A DNA stretch of 15,071 nucleotides, taken from CAZXEU01 sp964639665. Its GTDB lineage: Bacteria > Bacteroidota > Rhodothermia > Rhodothermales > Bin80. Under the pieces are notes generated by a model, which saw only the letters and a list, made by a program, of their open reading frames with translations, was not told the DNA's origin and ran no database searches. Positions 1-7,848 of this stretch are shown here, piece by piece. Location: positions 1 through 15,071 of the forward strand of contig CAZXEU010000065.1 of assembly GCA_964639665.1 (NCBI GenBank), read 5' to 3'. A program made the translations under genes and the position numbers. Within the stretch, counting starts at the first letter, position 1, and each line of letters begins with the position of its first letter.

Positions 1-2
1 GT

Positions 3-1277
3 ACGAATCAGCCGTCGCTGTTATGCGTGCGCACGACGATTGCTCATGGCAGTCCGAACAAAGCAAACACAGCAGCCGCACATGGGGCTCCGTTGGGTAC
101 GGAAGAGGTGGCGCTGACGAAGAAGGCACTAGGCTGGCGGACGGATTTATCCTTTCATGTACCGACCGAGGTTCGGTCAGCTATGGACTGTAGAACCTTT
201 GGGGCCGAACAGCAGGCAGGCTGGATTTCCCTGCGAGCTGCCTATGAGAGGATTTATCCCGATGAAGCAGCGGAATTGGATGCTCTCTGCAATCGAGCAC
301 TCTCCTCTGATTGGACTGCGGAATTGGAGAATCTTCCGGTAGATAACCCGATCTCTACCAGGGCCGCAAGTGGACAGGCATTGGGGGCTCTGCTGAAGAA
401 GGTCCCTGGCCTTATCGGTGGATCAGCTGATCTGACTGGCTCAAACAAGACACGTGGTGGAACGCAGGTAGATATGCAGCGGAGCAATCTTTCTGGATCG
501 TATGTGCGCTACGGAGTCAGGGAGCACGCGATGGCGGCCATAAGTAACGGTCTGGCGCTGCACGGTGGCTTGCGACCGTATTGTGGCACATTCCTGGTGT
601 TCAGTGATTATTTACGCCCGTCCCTGCGACTCAGTGCCATTATGGGGATTCCAGTTATTTTTGTGTTCTCGCACGACTCTATTGGCACCGGCGAAGACGG
701 TCCGACCCATCAAGGTGTGGAGCAGGTTATGTCCTTACGAGCGATACCCAACCTTGTGGTTATCAGACCAGCAGATGCAAACGAGACGCAATATGCTTGG
801 AAGGAAGCGATAACCAGAGAGGATGGACCCACTGCACTTATATTGACCCGACAGGGGCTGCCAACGCTCACGGGCAAGTTCAAGGACGTGACCCGAGGGG
901 GATATGTTGTAGTTGAGGAAAGTGCATCGGAACCTCAGGTGATCCTTATTGGGACTGGTAGCGAGTTACAGTACGCAATAGCAGCTGCACCTGTACTTGA
1001 ATCGGAAGGGATTCCGACTCGTGTTGTCAGCATGCCATCCTGGGAGCTTTTTGCTGCAGAGACTGAGGCGTACAGGGAGGAGGTTTTGCCGCGAGCAGTC
1101 ACCGCTCGTGTTGCTGTTGAAGCAGGTACATCACTTGGCTGGGATCGATATGCGAGTCACATGATCAGCATGGATCAATTTGGTGCTTCCGCACCCGGCG
1201 CGGTGCTGTTCAAGCAGTTCGGGTTCAGTACGGAGCGAGTAATTGAGGTTGCACGCAGTGTTGCAGCAGGTATGTGA
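3..1277 (+). CDS. tkt: Transketolase, C-terminal ~424 residues (5' end outside window)
   Basis: Transketolase moves two-carbon ketol units between sugar phosphates in the cytoplasmic non-oxidative pentose phosphate pathway, using thiamine diphosphate (TPP). The reading frame is open to the left edge; residues PSLL and then HGSPNKANT match the end of the TPP-binding domain of bacterial Tkt, so the annotated piece lacks roughly the first 240 residues. The GTG at 27 is only an internal Val codon. Visible landmarks are GGSADLTGSN at the start of the pyrimidine-binding domain, YGVREHAM with the conserved catalytic Glu, HDSIGTGEDGPTHQ, and the C-terminal domain with TGSELQYAIAA and VTARVAVEAG. All are intact, so the visible part looks functional. 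The stop (TGA) overlaps or abuts the next gene, suggesting an operon with the two genes downstream. Base composition is lower in G+C than in genes to the right of 4.2 kb. The family call is close to certain; whether this is the only tkt copy in the genome cannot be seen. Confidence 0.96.
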   Translation, partial: TNQPSLLCVRTTIAHGSPNKANTAAAHGAPLGTEEVALTKKALGWRTDLSFHVPTEVRSAMDCRTFGAEQQAGWISLRAAYERIYPDEAAELDALCNRALSSDWTAELENLPVDNPISTRAASGQALGALLKKVPGLIGGSADLTGSNKTRGGTQVDMQRSNLSGSYVRYGVREHAMAAISNGLALHGGLRPYCGTFLVFSDYLRPSLRLSAIMGIPVIFVFSHDSIGTGEDGPTHQGVEQVMSLRAIPNLVVIRPADANETQYAWKEAITREDGPTALILTRQGLPTLTGKFKDVTRGGYVVVEESASEPQVILIGTGSELQYAIAAAPVLESEGIPTRVVSMPSWELFAAETEAYREEVLPRAVTARVAVEAGTSLGWDRYASHMISMDQFGASAPGAVLFKQFGFSTERVIEVARSVAAGM

Positions 1278-1279
1278 TA

Positions 1280-1702
1280 ATGTATCGCAGGCTGATCATT
1301 TGTGGAATGATGCTGACCACATATGATGGTTTTGCGCAGAAGTTTAGTGGCGAAGAGGCCTGGAAACCACTTCTTGAACACGAGGGGCTCCGTTTTCGAT
1401 ACATCTATTATTCCAAGGCGAACACGAATGATGATGGTGTGGTGATCATGCTCCAAAATCTCAACGAGTATTGTATCCGCTACAGGTTCACAATTGTTTT
1501 TGAGGCCCAGGAGGGTTCAACATCCGCAGATGCTGAGGGAACGCTGGCAGCACTGGAAATGCGGACGGGAGAAGCTGATGGACTTTATTGGATTCCATTT
1601 GACGATGGACGTTATATCGGGGCGATTGGTCTGAGAAACTATGCAGTAGACCGCATAAACGAAAGCGATCAGTCTTCAGAAACAGAAACAGAATGCCAAT
1701 AA
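1280..1702 (+). CDS. Small secreted protein of unknown function
   Basis: This 140-residue protein is not recognised. ATG at 1280 lies two bases after the transketolase TGA; a GTG at 1274 overlapping that stop (GTGA) is the alternative start and would add two residues. Residues 1-19 form a short signal peptide (MYRR, then a hydrophobic stretch, then GFA) with predicted cleavage before Gln20. The mature part of about 120 residues has alternating hydrophobic and polar positions (FRYIYY, YRFTIVFEA, LYWIPF, YIGAIGLRNYAV), which suggests a small beta-sandwich, followed by a polar Ser/Glu-rich tail ending near TETECQ. No catalytic motif is evident and there are only two cysteines after the signal peptide. 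It overlaps the downstream amidase gene by 10 bases, so translation of the two is probably coupled, and an accessory role with the exported amidase is conceivable. That role is inference from position only. Confidence 0.8.
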   Translation: MYRRLIICGMMLTTYDGFAQKFSGEEAWKPLLEHEGLRFRYIYYSKANTNDDGVVIMLQNLNEYCIRYRFTIVFEAQEGSTSADAEGTLAALEMRTGEADGLYWIPFDDGRYIGAIGLRNYAVDRINESDQSSETETECQ

Positions 1703-3387
1703 GTAGACGCCATTTTATTGCCGCTTGTTCTGCCGTTGGGGCGGGGGCTACAATGCTCCCGGATGCTCTTTATCAACTTGGTGTCCCCATCACGGCAGAA
1801 ACAATTGCATGTGCGGAAGAAATCGCAGGCATCACACTTACAGAAGAGCAGCGAACCGAGCTAGTAGAGGATCTGGAACAACACTTGGAAAATTACATCT
1901 CGGTTCGCGAACTAGCACTCCCGAACGATGTGCCGCCTGCATTGATGTTCGATCCGCGCATGTCGGGTACACGTCCTCCGTCCGGTGTACAGGGGGTTAG
2001 GTGGGAGCCCGTTCCTGTGGACCGCCCGTCAAGTGACGAGGATATGGCATATATGCAGGTTGCAGAGCTCGCTCACTTACTCAAATCAAGAGCCGTCACG
2101 TCCACAGAATTGACTGAACTGTACATTGGGCGTTTGAAGCACCATGATGACGTCCTGCAGGCTGTGATTACGTTGACCGAAGACTTGGCCTACGAGCAGG
2201 CTGCCCGCGCAGATGTTGAACTTGATGCTGGTGTGTGGCGTGGTCCTCTGCATGGAATACCATGGGGTGCCAAGGATTTGTTGAGCGTTCGCGGCTACCG
2301 TACGACCTGGGGAGCCGCGCCGTACAAGGATCAGGTAATTGACGAGAATGCTGCTGTTGTAGACCGTTTGGAATCTGCCGGTGCAGTGCTGATTGCAAAG
2401 CTGTCACTCGGAGCACTCGCATGGGGAGATGTCTGGTATGGAGGGAAAACAAAAAATCCGTGGAACATTGAACAGGGCTCTAGTGGGTCCAGTGCAGGCC
2501 CCGGCGCAGCAGTTGCTGCCGGACTAGTAGGGTTTGCAATTGGGTCGGAGACGTTGGGATCGATTGTCTCGCCGTCTACGCGAAATGGTGTGACCGGACA
2601 TCGTCCAACTTATGGTCTAGTAAGTCGGCATGGGGCTATGACGTTGTCCTGGAGTATGGACAAACTTGGACCCATGGCACGCTCAGCACTTGACTGTGCA
2701 CTAGTGTTTGAAGCTATCCGTGGGGCAGATGCAAGAGACGGGGTTACTGTTAATGCCCCCTTTCCATTTTCATTGGAGAGGGACGTGAGTGCTCTCAGGG
2801 TGGGGTACGTACAGGAAGCTTTCGAGTCTGATTATCCTGGAAAAGCGAGGGATTCGGCAACTCTGGGTGTTTTACGGAATATGGGTATTGAGCTCATTCC
2901 AATTGAGCTTCCTGATGATCTGCCCATTGATGCCATGCTAACTACCTTAGGCGTTGAAGCAGCAACTGCATTTGACACATTGACATTAAGTAATAGGGTT
3001 GATCAGATGGTGCGACAGGGTGAAGGGACATGGCCGCACGAATTTCGTGTGAATCGTTTCGTGCCGGCGGTTGAGTTCTTGCAAGCTTCGAGGTGTCGCT
3101 GGCTCCTTATGCAGCGCATGAATACCGCGATGGAGCAAGTGGATGTCTTTGTGTCTCCGTCCTTTGGAGGTCGTACACTTGCAATCACAAATTTGACCGG
3201 TCATCCATGTGTGACAGTACCCAATGGGTTTGATACACTGGAATCAGACACGGACTCTCGACGACGCCAGCCTCGCAGTATTACTTTTGCTGGTCCCCTT
3301 TATGCTGATGCCGATATGCTGCGACTTGCGAGTGCTTTTCAATGCGCCACAAACTTTCATCTGCAGCGGCCGCCAATCAACGGATAG
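1693..3387 (+). CDS. Tat-exported amidase-signature family hydrolase (GatA/FAAH-like fold)
   Basis: Amidase-signature enzymes hydrolyse carboxamide bonds with a Ser-cisSer-Lys triad. The 564-residue product begins with SRRHFIAACSA, a twin-arginine signal, so it should be exported folded across the inner membrane. Residues ~33-90 form a helical lead-in ending LALPNDVPPALMFDP, an arrangement I associate with secreted amidase homologues rather than true GatA. The signature core runs from about 120 to the end. K194 in GIPWGAKDLL is the likely base, S266 in GSSGSSAGPG the cis-Ser, and S290 in IGSETLGSIVSPS the nucleophile; the 24-residue spacing between the two serines matches GatA and FAAH. The GSETLGS motif replaces the common DTGGS, a variant seen in amidase subgroups. 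It lacks the C-terminal features needed to call it a tRNA amidotransferase, and there are no gatB/gatC neighbours. The substrate is unknown. The ATG overlaps the preceding gene by 10 bases, consistent with an operon with tkt. Confidence 0.92.
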   Translation: MPISRRHFIAACSAVGAGATMLPDALYQLGVPITAETIACAEEIAGITLTEEQRTELVEDLEQHLENYISVRELALPNDVPPALMFDPRMSGTRPPSGVQGVRWEPVPVDRPSSDEDMAYMQVAELAHLLKSRAVTSTELTELYIGRLKHHDDVLQAVITLTEDLAYEQAARADVELDAGVWRGPLHGIPWGAKDLLSVRGYRTTWGAAPYKDQVIDENAAVVDRLESAGAVLIAKLSLGALAWGDVWYGGKTKNPWNIEQGSSGSSAGPGAAVAAGLVGFAIGSETLGSIVSPSTRNGVTGHRPTYGLVSRHGAMTLSWSMDKLGPMARSALDCALVFEAIRGADARDGVTVNAPFPFSLERDVSALRVGYVQEAFESDYPGKARDSATLGVLRNMGIELIPIELPDDLPIDAMLTTLGVEAATAFDTLTLSNRVDQMVRQGEGTWPHEFRVNRFVPAVEFLQASRCRWLLMQRMNTAMEQVDVFVSPSFGGRTLAITNLTGHPCVTVPNGFDTLESDTDSRRRQPRSITFAGPLYADADMLRLASAFQCATNFHLQRPPING

Positions 3388-3627
3388 TCTAGGATGCTGT
3401 TTGTGGCATTATTGGGACGTGCGGGGCTCCTGGCTCTTGGAGATACTTGAAGATGGTACCATTTCACTTGCGCAGATCCTGCTATATGTTTCGTCGAATC
3501 TGGTCCGAACATAGGATTGTGACGTCCTTGGGATCGCATCTTCTCATTCGCGCTAGGGATTGATGAGCGCAGAGGTAACGGGGGTGAGTTTCGAATAAAA
3601 CTTAACCGAAATGTATTGAACTGTATA

Positions 3628-3678
3628 GGGGATGGAGTAGACCCCACGCATTCCCGGGTAGGCGGGGGAATACCTACC
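3628..3678 (+). ncRNA. Possible structured RNA element (overlapping complementary arms)
   Basis: GGGG (3628-3631) can pair with CCCC (3642-3645). Next, ATTCCC (3650-3655) pairs perfectly with GGGAAT (3666-3671), and GGTAGG (3657-3662) pairs perfectly with CCTACC (3673-3678). The last two helices interleave, so the RNA could form either helix alternately or an H-type pseudoknot, although the one-base connector at 3672 makes a compact pseudoknot geometrically tight. It lies in a gene-free stretch more than 240 bases past the amidase stop. I recognise no known riboswitch or small RNA family. Short arms of this size can occur by chance, so confidence is low. Confidence 0.2.
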
Positions 3679-4048
3679 ATTAATGCAAGTAAAAATCGGC
3701 CAAATTGAAAAAAGTTGGATTGGATAAATTCTTGGTCAACGATTCTTGTGAACTGGGAATGATTTAACTACTCTCCGTCGTTTCGTTGTTTATTTCCAAC
3801 GACTTTCCAGGTCACGAATGTGTTAGTTGAACTACTGCGGTATCAGCTATTGGATCAGGTCATGCGGGCTTGTGACCTCAGAGCGTAGTACAGCGTGCCC
3901 GTTGAGCGGCGCGTAGATGCGGTCCAGTCGGGCGTTGCACGCCAGTCAGTGACTCAAGCGAATGCGGCGGAATGGTTTGCGGCAGTGATAGGTCACCATT
4001 CGGCCCGCGGTGCGTTATAGCCGGAAATGATCTCGGTCGTTGGCGGGA

Positions 4049-4077
4049 TTGCCGGATTGAAGTTAGTGTGTTATATT
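4049..4077 (+). promoter_or_regulatory. Candidate sigma70-type promoter (extended -10) for the TonB receptor gene
   Basis: TTGCCG (4049-4054) is separated by 17 bases from TATATT (4072-4077), and the -10 box is preceded by TG one base upstream, an extended -10 arrangement. The -10 matches five of six consensus positions and the -35 four of six. Transcription would begin near 4084, giving a leader of about 150 bases before the receptor start codon. It is the best promoter-like site in the gap. Some Bacteroidota use a divergent promoter consensus, so this is a candidate only. Confidence 0.4.
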
Positions 4078-4172
4078 CCTGATGGGGCTTTCAGTTGATA
4101 GTGCGCCTTTTGCGCTGAGCCGTCGGCGGTCTTCACCTGTTGGGGTTTCTTGGTGGGGTTTTAGTGCAAATC

Positions 4173-4202
4173 AGCGCTGAGCAGGGGTGCTGCGCTTTGT
4201 TT
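4173..4202 (+). promoter_or_regulatory. Hairpin with short T-rich tail in the receptor leader
   Basis: AGCG (4173-4176) and AGCA (4180-4183) can pair with TGCT (4188-4191) and CGCT (4193-4196) around a GGGG loop, with a small asymmetric bulge, and are followed by TTTGTTT (4196-4202). The left side also contains the perfect palindrome TCAGCGCTGA (4171-4180). Its place 32 bases before the receptor start could allow attenuation or binding of a dimeric regulator. The stem is short and interrupted, so this may be chance. Confidence 0.2.
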
Positions 4203-4233
4203 ATGCGAACTGACTAAATCTTAAGATTGAGCT

Positions 4234-7149
4234 TTGCGTCGCTTCTATTTGAGCTTTGCCGTCTTGGTGATCTCGTTCCTCACTGCGGATCTTGTGTATG
4301 GACAGTCTGCCAGTATCAGGGGGGTCGTGCGGGATGCGCAGGACGGAGAAACGTTGCCCGGTGCAACCGTAATCTTGGTTGGTTCCGGATTGGGTTCAGC
4401 AACGGATGATGAAGGCCGTTATATCATCCCGAATGTAAGGCCCGGCACTTACATCATCAGGGCAGGCTACCTCGGGTATGCACCGGAGACCGATACCCTG
4501 ATTGTTTCCGTTGGGGATATTGTCGAAAAAGACTTTGAGCTCCACTACACCACGCTGGAGGGTGAGGAAATGCTGGTAACTGCACAGGCCAGGGGGCAAA
4601 TGGAGGCGATCAACCAGCAATTGGCGGCTAAGTCGCACGTCAACATCGTATCTTCCGACAGAATTGAGGAATTACCCGATGCCAATGCTGCTGAATCTGT
4701 GGCCCGTATTCCGGGAGTTACGGTGCAGCGAGAAGGTGGTGAAGGCAACAAGGTTGTTGTTAGGGGACTCTCACCGAAGTATAACGCCGTTTCGGTGAAC
4801 GGCGTACGACTTGCTGCCACCGATTCTTCGGATCGCAGTACAGACCTTAGCATGGTTTCCCAGTACATGCTCAGGGGAATTGAAGTTACCAAGGCTGGTA
4901 CACCAGACCAGGATGCTGACGTATTGGGCGGGACCGTCAACTTTAGGCTGAAGCGAGCCGAGCCGGGTTTCCATGCCGGTGCTCTCGCCCAAGGCATGTA
5001 CAACGGACTGCGGCAATCGTATAAAGATTACAAGCTGGTGGTCGATGTCAGCAACAGGTTTTTCGGGGATCGTCTCGGCGTTCTGGGCCTACTGGACCTG
5101 GAAGACAGAAACCGTAGCTCACATGAGTTGAATGCGTCGTACGACAACCCGAACGCGCAGCTGGACTCGGTCAATGCACTGCGGACGACCGGGTTGGGGC
5201 TGTTTGACGTTACGCGCAACAACGCTCGCCTGAATAGCCTTCTGGTTGCCGATTTCAATTTGCCCGAAGGCAATGTCAGCTACAGCTTTCTCCGTAGCAC
5301 GATCAATTCGGACTTGGTCACATTTTCGGAAGCTTACGTCCTGACTACGAGCGCGCGCACGTACAACTCAGGCTGGGGGCAGAGGAAAACCGGAGTAAGT
5401 ACGCATATCCTGGAATACAACCAGACGCTCTCTTCGAGATTCCACATTGATGCGTCGGCGTCCCTGTCCACGTCGACGCAGGATTCCGATACATTCGTGG
5501 CGAGGTTCCGCGAGGACCTGGCATTTACCCAATTGGTTCTGGGCGTGACCGTAAGTCGTGTCCAGGAATTCCTGAAAGATGACATTGCGCCGGTCTATGC
5601 CGACGGATATTCCATCGACCGGGGTGCCAATGACGAAACGGAAATGGCATTCGATCTTGATCTCGGATATGATTTCCGGGTGTTCAAGTATCTGTCCGGT
5701 GCGGTCAAGGCAGGGGGCAAGTACCGCACAAAAGCAAGGGACTATGACAAGGGAGTAGAGTATGGCCGGCTGAACTACGTGTGGCAGCCTGCCATGGATT
5801 CGCTTCTGGTTGCGATACCCCGTCTGGGCGCATACGGATACCCGGGGGTGAGGCGCTTGCCATATAGTGCATTCCTTGGCGAGGACTACGAGGCGAGCGA
5901 GTTCCTAAATGGTGATTTCGCTCTTGGCCCGTTTGCGGATCTGGACCTGATGGAGGAAGTCTCGGATTACCTGAGCGAGTACTTCGGATATGCTACCTAC
6001 TGGGAGGAAATTGCACATACGTTTCACCAGACCAATTCAAACCTGTTCGACTACTCCGGCGAGGAGACCTACATAGCTTCCTATTTGATGGCGGATGTTG
6101 ATGTCGGCTCCAAGTTCAATCTGGTAGCTGGCGTGCGTTGGGAGCGCAACTCGACTGCCTATGACTCGTGGCAGGGCTGGCTGAACGTCATTCCGAGCTA
6201 CACGTTTGCGGGTTACGAGCAGGTAGTGCACGAGCGACAAAATGCATTCCTTCTTCCCGCACTGTTCCTGCGATACAGGCCAGTGTCATGGCTCGAATTG
6301 CGATTTGCCCGTACCCGAACCCTGGCTCGGCCGAACTACGCCGATCTCCTTCCGCTGTACAGCATTTACGGCGCCAACAGAAGTGTCGAATACAGGAATC
6401 CGTACCTGAAGCCCGCGCTCTCCAAGAACATTGACGTGAGCGTCTCCGTCAATCAGAATCACATCGGCTTTTTCAGCGCAGGGTTTTTTCAGAAGAGCAT
6501 TACGGATCTGGTTTTTCCCAGCGGGCGGCGTTACATCGTTGACGCAAAACCATATGGGCTGCCCGAAGAAATCGAGAAAGGATTCATTCAGAACTATACG
6601 GCCAACAATCCGAACGAGGTGCTGCTGAGAGGCCTCGAGTTCGACTATCAGACGCGCTTCTGGTACTTGCCAGGGTTCTTGAGCGGGCTTGTGTTCAATG
6701 CCAACTACACGGTCACTACTTCAGAAGTCCAGTACCCTCGAACGATCATAGAATTTGTAATAGACTACGGACCTCCGCTTCGCTTGACGAGCGTAAACAG
6801 GGACACGCTCTACGTGGACCGTTTGATTGATCAGCCTGACCAGATCATGAATTTTGCCGTCGGTTACGACTACAGAGGATTCTCAGCCAGGTTCTCCATG
6901 CTCTATCGGTCCGACATATTCAGGAAGTCGAATTTCTGGCCAGAACTCAGAGAGTCTAGCGACGGATTCAGGCGATGGGATCTCTCACTGAAACAGACGC
7001 TACCTGTACGAGGGCTGGATGTGTATCTCAACGTCAGCAACATGACGGCATCCGAAGACTTGAACAGGTTTCTAGACCGGACGCGGGCCATTGGCTTGAG
7101 GCAGAATTACGGCAGGACGATCGACTTGGGACTGCGATACGTGTACTAG
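4234..7149 (+). CDS. TonB-dependent outer-membrane receptor with carboxypeptidase-regulatory-like N-terminal domain
   Basis: This 971-residue protein is an outer-membrane active transporter that takes up a bound ligand using energy passed on by TonB-ExbB-ExbD. The start is TTG at 4234: an in-frame TGA sits at 4228-4230, and the frame then opens directly into a signal peptide (MRRFYLSFAV onward, predicted cleavage VYG before Gln24). Residues ~26-105 form a carboxypeptidase-regulatory-like beta-sandwich (SIRGVVRD, LPGATVILVG, DDEGRYIIPNVRPGTY). EEMLVTAQ at 111-118 fits a TonB box. The plug covers ~130-240 and includes NAAESVARIPGVTVQREG and VVVRGLSPKYNAVSVNGVRL. The remainder is a 22-strand-type barrel ending in an aromatic last strand, DLGLRYVY. 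The plug resembles the TonB-Xanth-Caul-type receptors more than classical SusC, and no SusD gene follows. No Shine-Dalgarno is visible. It may work with the beta-helix protein downstream; the ligand is unknown. Confidence 0.95.
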   Translation: MRRFYLSFAVLVISFLTADLVYGQSASIRGVVRDAQDGETLPGATVILVGSGLGSATDDEGRYIIPNVRPGTYIIRAGYLGYAPETDTLIVSVGDIVEKDFELHYTTLEGEEMLVTAQARGQMEAINQQLAAKSHVNIVSSDRIEELPDANAAESVARIPGVTVQREGGEGNKVVVRGLSPKYNAVSVNGVRLAATDSSDRSTDLSMVSQYMLRGIEVTKAGTPDQDADVLGGTVNFRLKRAEPGFHAGALAQGMYNGLRQSYKDYKLVVDVSNRFFGDRLGVLGLLDLEDRNRSSHELNASYDNPNAQLDSVNALRTTGLGLFDVTRNNARLNSLLVADFNLPEGNVSYSFLRSTINSDLVTFSEAYVLTTSARTYNSGWGQRKTGVSTHILEYNQTLSSRFHIDASASLSTSTQDSDTFVARFREDLAFTQLVLGVTVSRVQEFLKDDIAPVYADGYSIDRGANDETEMAFDLDLGYDFRVFKYLSGAVKAGGKYRTKARDYDKGVEYGRLNYVWQPAMDSLLVAIPRLGAYGYPGVRRLPYSAFLGEDYEASEFLNGDFALGPFADLDLMEEVSDYLSEYFGYATYWEEIAHTFHQTNSNLFDYSGEETYIASYLMADVDVGSKFNLVAGVRWERNSTAYDSWQGWLNVIPSYTFAGYEQVVHERQNAFLLPALFLRYRPVSWLELRFARTRTLARPNYADLLPLYSIYGANRSVEYRNPYLKPALSKNIDVSVSVNQNHIGFFSAGFFQKSITDLVFPSGRRYIVDAKPYGLPEEIEKGFIQNYTANNPNEVLLRGLEFDYQTRFWYLPGFLSGLVFNANYTVTTSEVQYPRTIIEFVIDYGPPLRLTSVNRDTLYVDRLIDQPDQIMNFAVGYDYRGFSARFSMLYRSDIFRKSNFWPELRESSDGFRRWDLSLKQTLPVRGLDVYLNVSNMTASEDLNRFLDRTRAIGLRQNYGRTIDLGLRYVY

Positions 7150-7625
7150 TTGCCGGCGGTCCGTCGCGCGACAGGCTCGGAACCAGGTGCCCGGCAGGCA
7201 AAGGAATGCTTCCAGCCGGTGACTTGCAGAGCGCTCCCGTCACTCGGCAGTGATGCCCCGTTTCGCTGCCAGGATGGCTTGTCGGAAAGAGTTGCCGCCG
7301 AGAGACATGTTGTGTGCCTGTAACCTCGGATGCGGACTCGTATTGATGACGGCCCTGCGAGTCTTGATCCATCAACCCGGTCTTGCCAGTTGCCAGCGAG
7401 TACCGATGTCGCGACTGCCCCGGCATCGAGGATTGGCCGGATGCGGCAGCCCTCGCCTTCGCAGCCGCATAGTGCCTCAGAAGGCCGGCGTGCAAATGTT
7501 TAGGAGTTGTCGGGATCAGGTGCCTGGCTATAGATTCAGCGCACTTGAATCGAAGGCACAATGCTGCCGACGACTTATCCGTGTCTTGGCCATAAATTCA
7601 CGCACGTTGCGGACTCGATAACCAG

Positions 7626-7639
7626 ATGCCGTACGGCAT
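7626..7639. repeat. Perfect 14-base palindrome, possible operator
   Basis: ATGCCGTACGGCAT reads the same on both strands. It lies 15 bases upstream of the -35 box at 7655, a position where an activator or repressor dimer could act. No second copy was noticed in this window. A regulatory role is inference from symmetry and position. Confidence 0.35.
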
Positions 7640-7654
7640 ACCCCTTCCGGCGTA

Positions 7655-7683
7655 TTGACAAATAGGGCACAATGTGCCATTAT
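7655..7683 (+). promoter_or_regulatory. Sigma70-type promoter with inverted repeat in its spacer, for the beta-helix gene
   Basis: TTGACA (7655-7660, perfect -35) is followed after 17 bases by CATTAT (7678-7683, four of six -10 positions). The spacer contains GGCAC (7666-7670) and GTGCC (7674-7678), a perfect inverted repeat with a three-base centre that touches the -10 box. This geometry would let a dimeric regulator block or remodel polymerase binding. Transcription would start near 7690. Confidence 0.45.
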
Positions 7684-7848
7684 GGCCTGCAATGGGGCAA
7701 ACGGGCAGCTTTCAGGTCCGAATAAAGGCAATCCTGGGGCGGGGTATTACGGCCCCTGGCGTTGCAGGAAAACATCCGGCCGCGTAGTCAGTGCGTTTCC
7801 ATTGCCATCCACTTAAGCCGTAGGACTCACTTTCCCGAGCAAGATGCC

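Larger units (their letters stand above)
3388..4233. other. 846-base gap: no supported gene; contains RNA-like structure and a promoter
   Basis: No frame here carries a recognisable protein. The DNA is AT-richer at 3590-3790 (for example 40% G+C in 3721-3780). Three things stand out. At 3628-3678 short complementary arms could form hairpins or a pseudoknot. At 3826-4020 coding-like scraps occur in more than one frame but are broken by stops. At 4049-4077 there is a good sigma70-type promoter facing the TonB receptor gene, leaving a leader of about 150 bases that contains a 10-base palindrome (TCAGCGCTGA, 4171-4180). A 107-codon minus ORF at 3357-3680 has no protein-like composition and overlaps the end of the amidase gene; I treat it as spurious. 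No clear T-tailed terminator follows the amidase gene. Confidence 0.6.
7150..7848. other. 699-base gap before the beta-helix gene; promoter and palindromes, no supported gene
   Basis: The ORFs in this stretch (plus 7250-7621, minus 7034-7561 and 7528-7731) have protein compositions typical of random frames in G+C-rich DNA (many Arg, Ser, Cys and Pro, no domain signature) and are left out. The right half holds a perfect 14-base palindrome (7626-7639) and a promoter-like pair of boxes (7655-7683). Smaller inverted repeats are GTCGCGCGAC at 7163-7172, and TTGAT/ATCAA around 7364-7375. After the receptor stop I see no stem with a T-run that would make a convincing terminator. The leader from the predicted transcription start to ATG 7849 is about 160 bases. 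Confidence 0.6.

Noticed and set aside
7240..7253. TCACT/AGTGA hairpin as a terminator for the receptor gene
   Set aside because: The stem is short and is followed by CCCCG rather than a T-run.
7034..7561. 175-codon minus-strand ORF across the end of the receptor gene
   Set aside because: It overlaps the receptor C-terminus, has no recognisable motif, and its composition is dominated by Ser, Arg and His as in random frames.
7250..7621. 123-codon plus-strand ORF in the gap after the receptor
   Set aside because: Composition is Arg- and Cys-rich without domain signature and there is no ribosome binding site; not supported as a gene.
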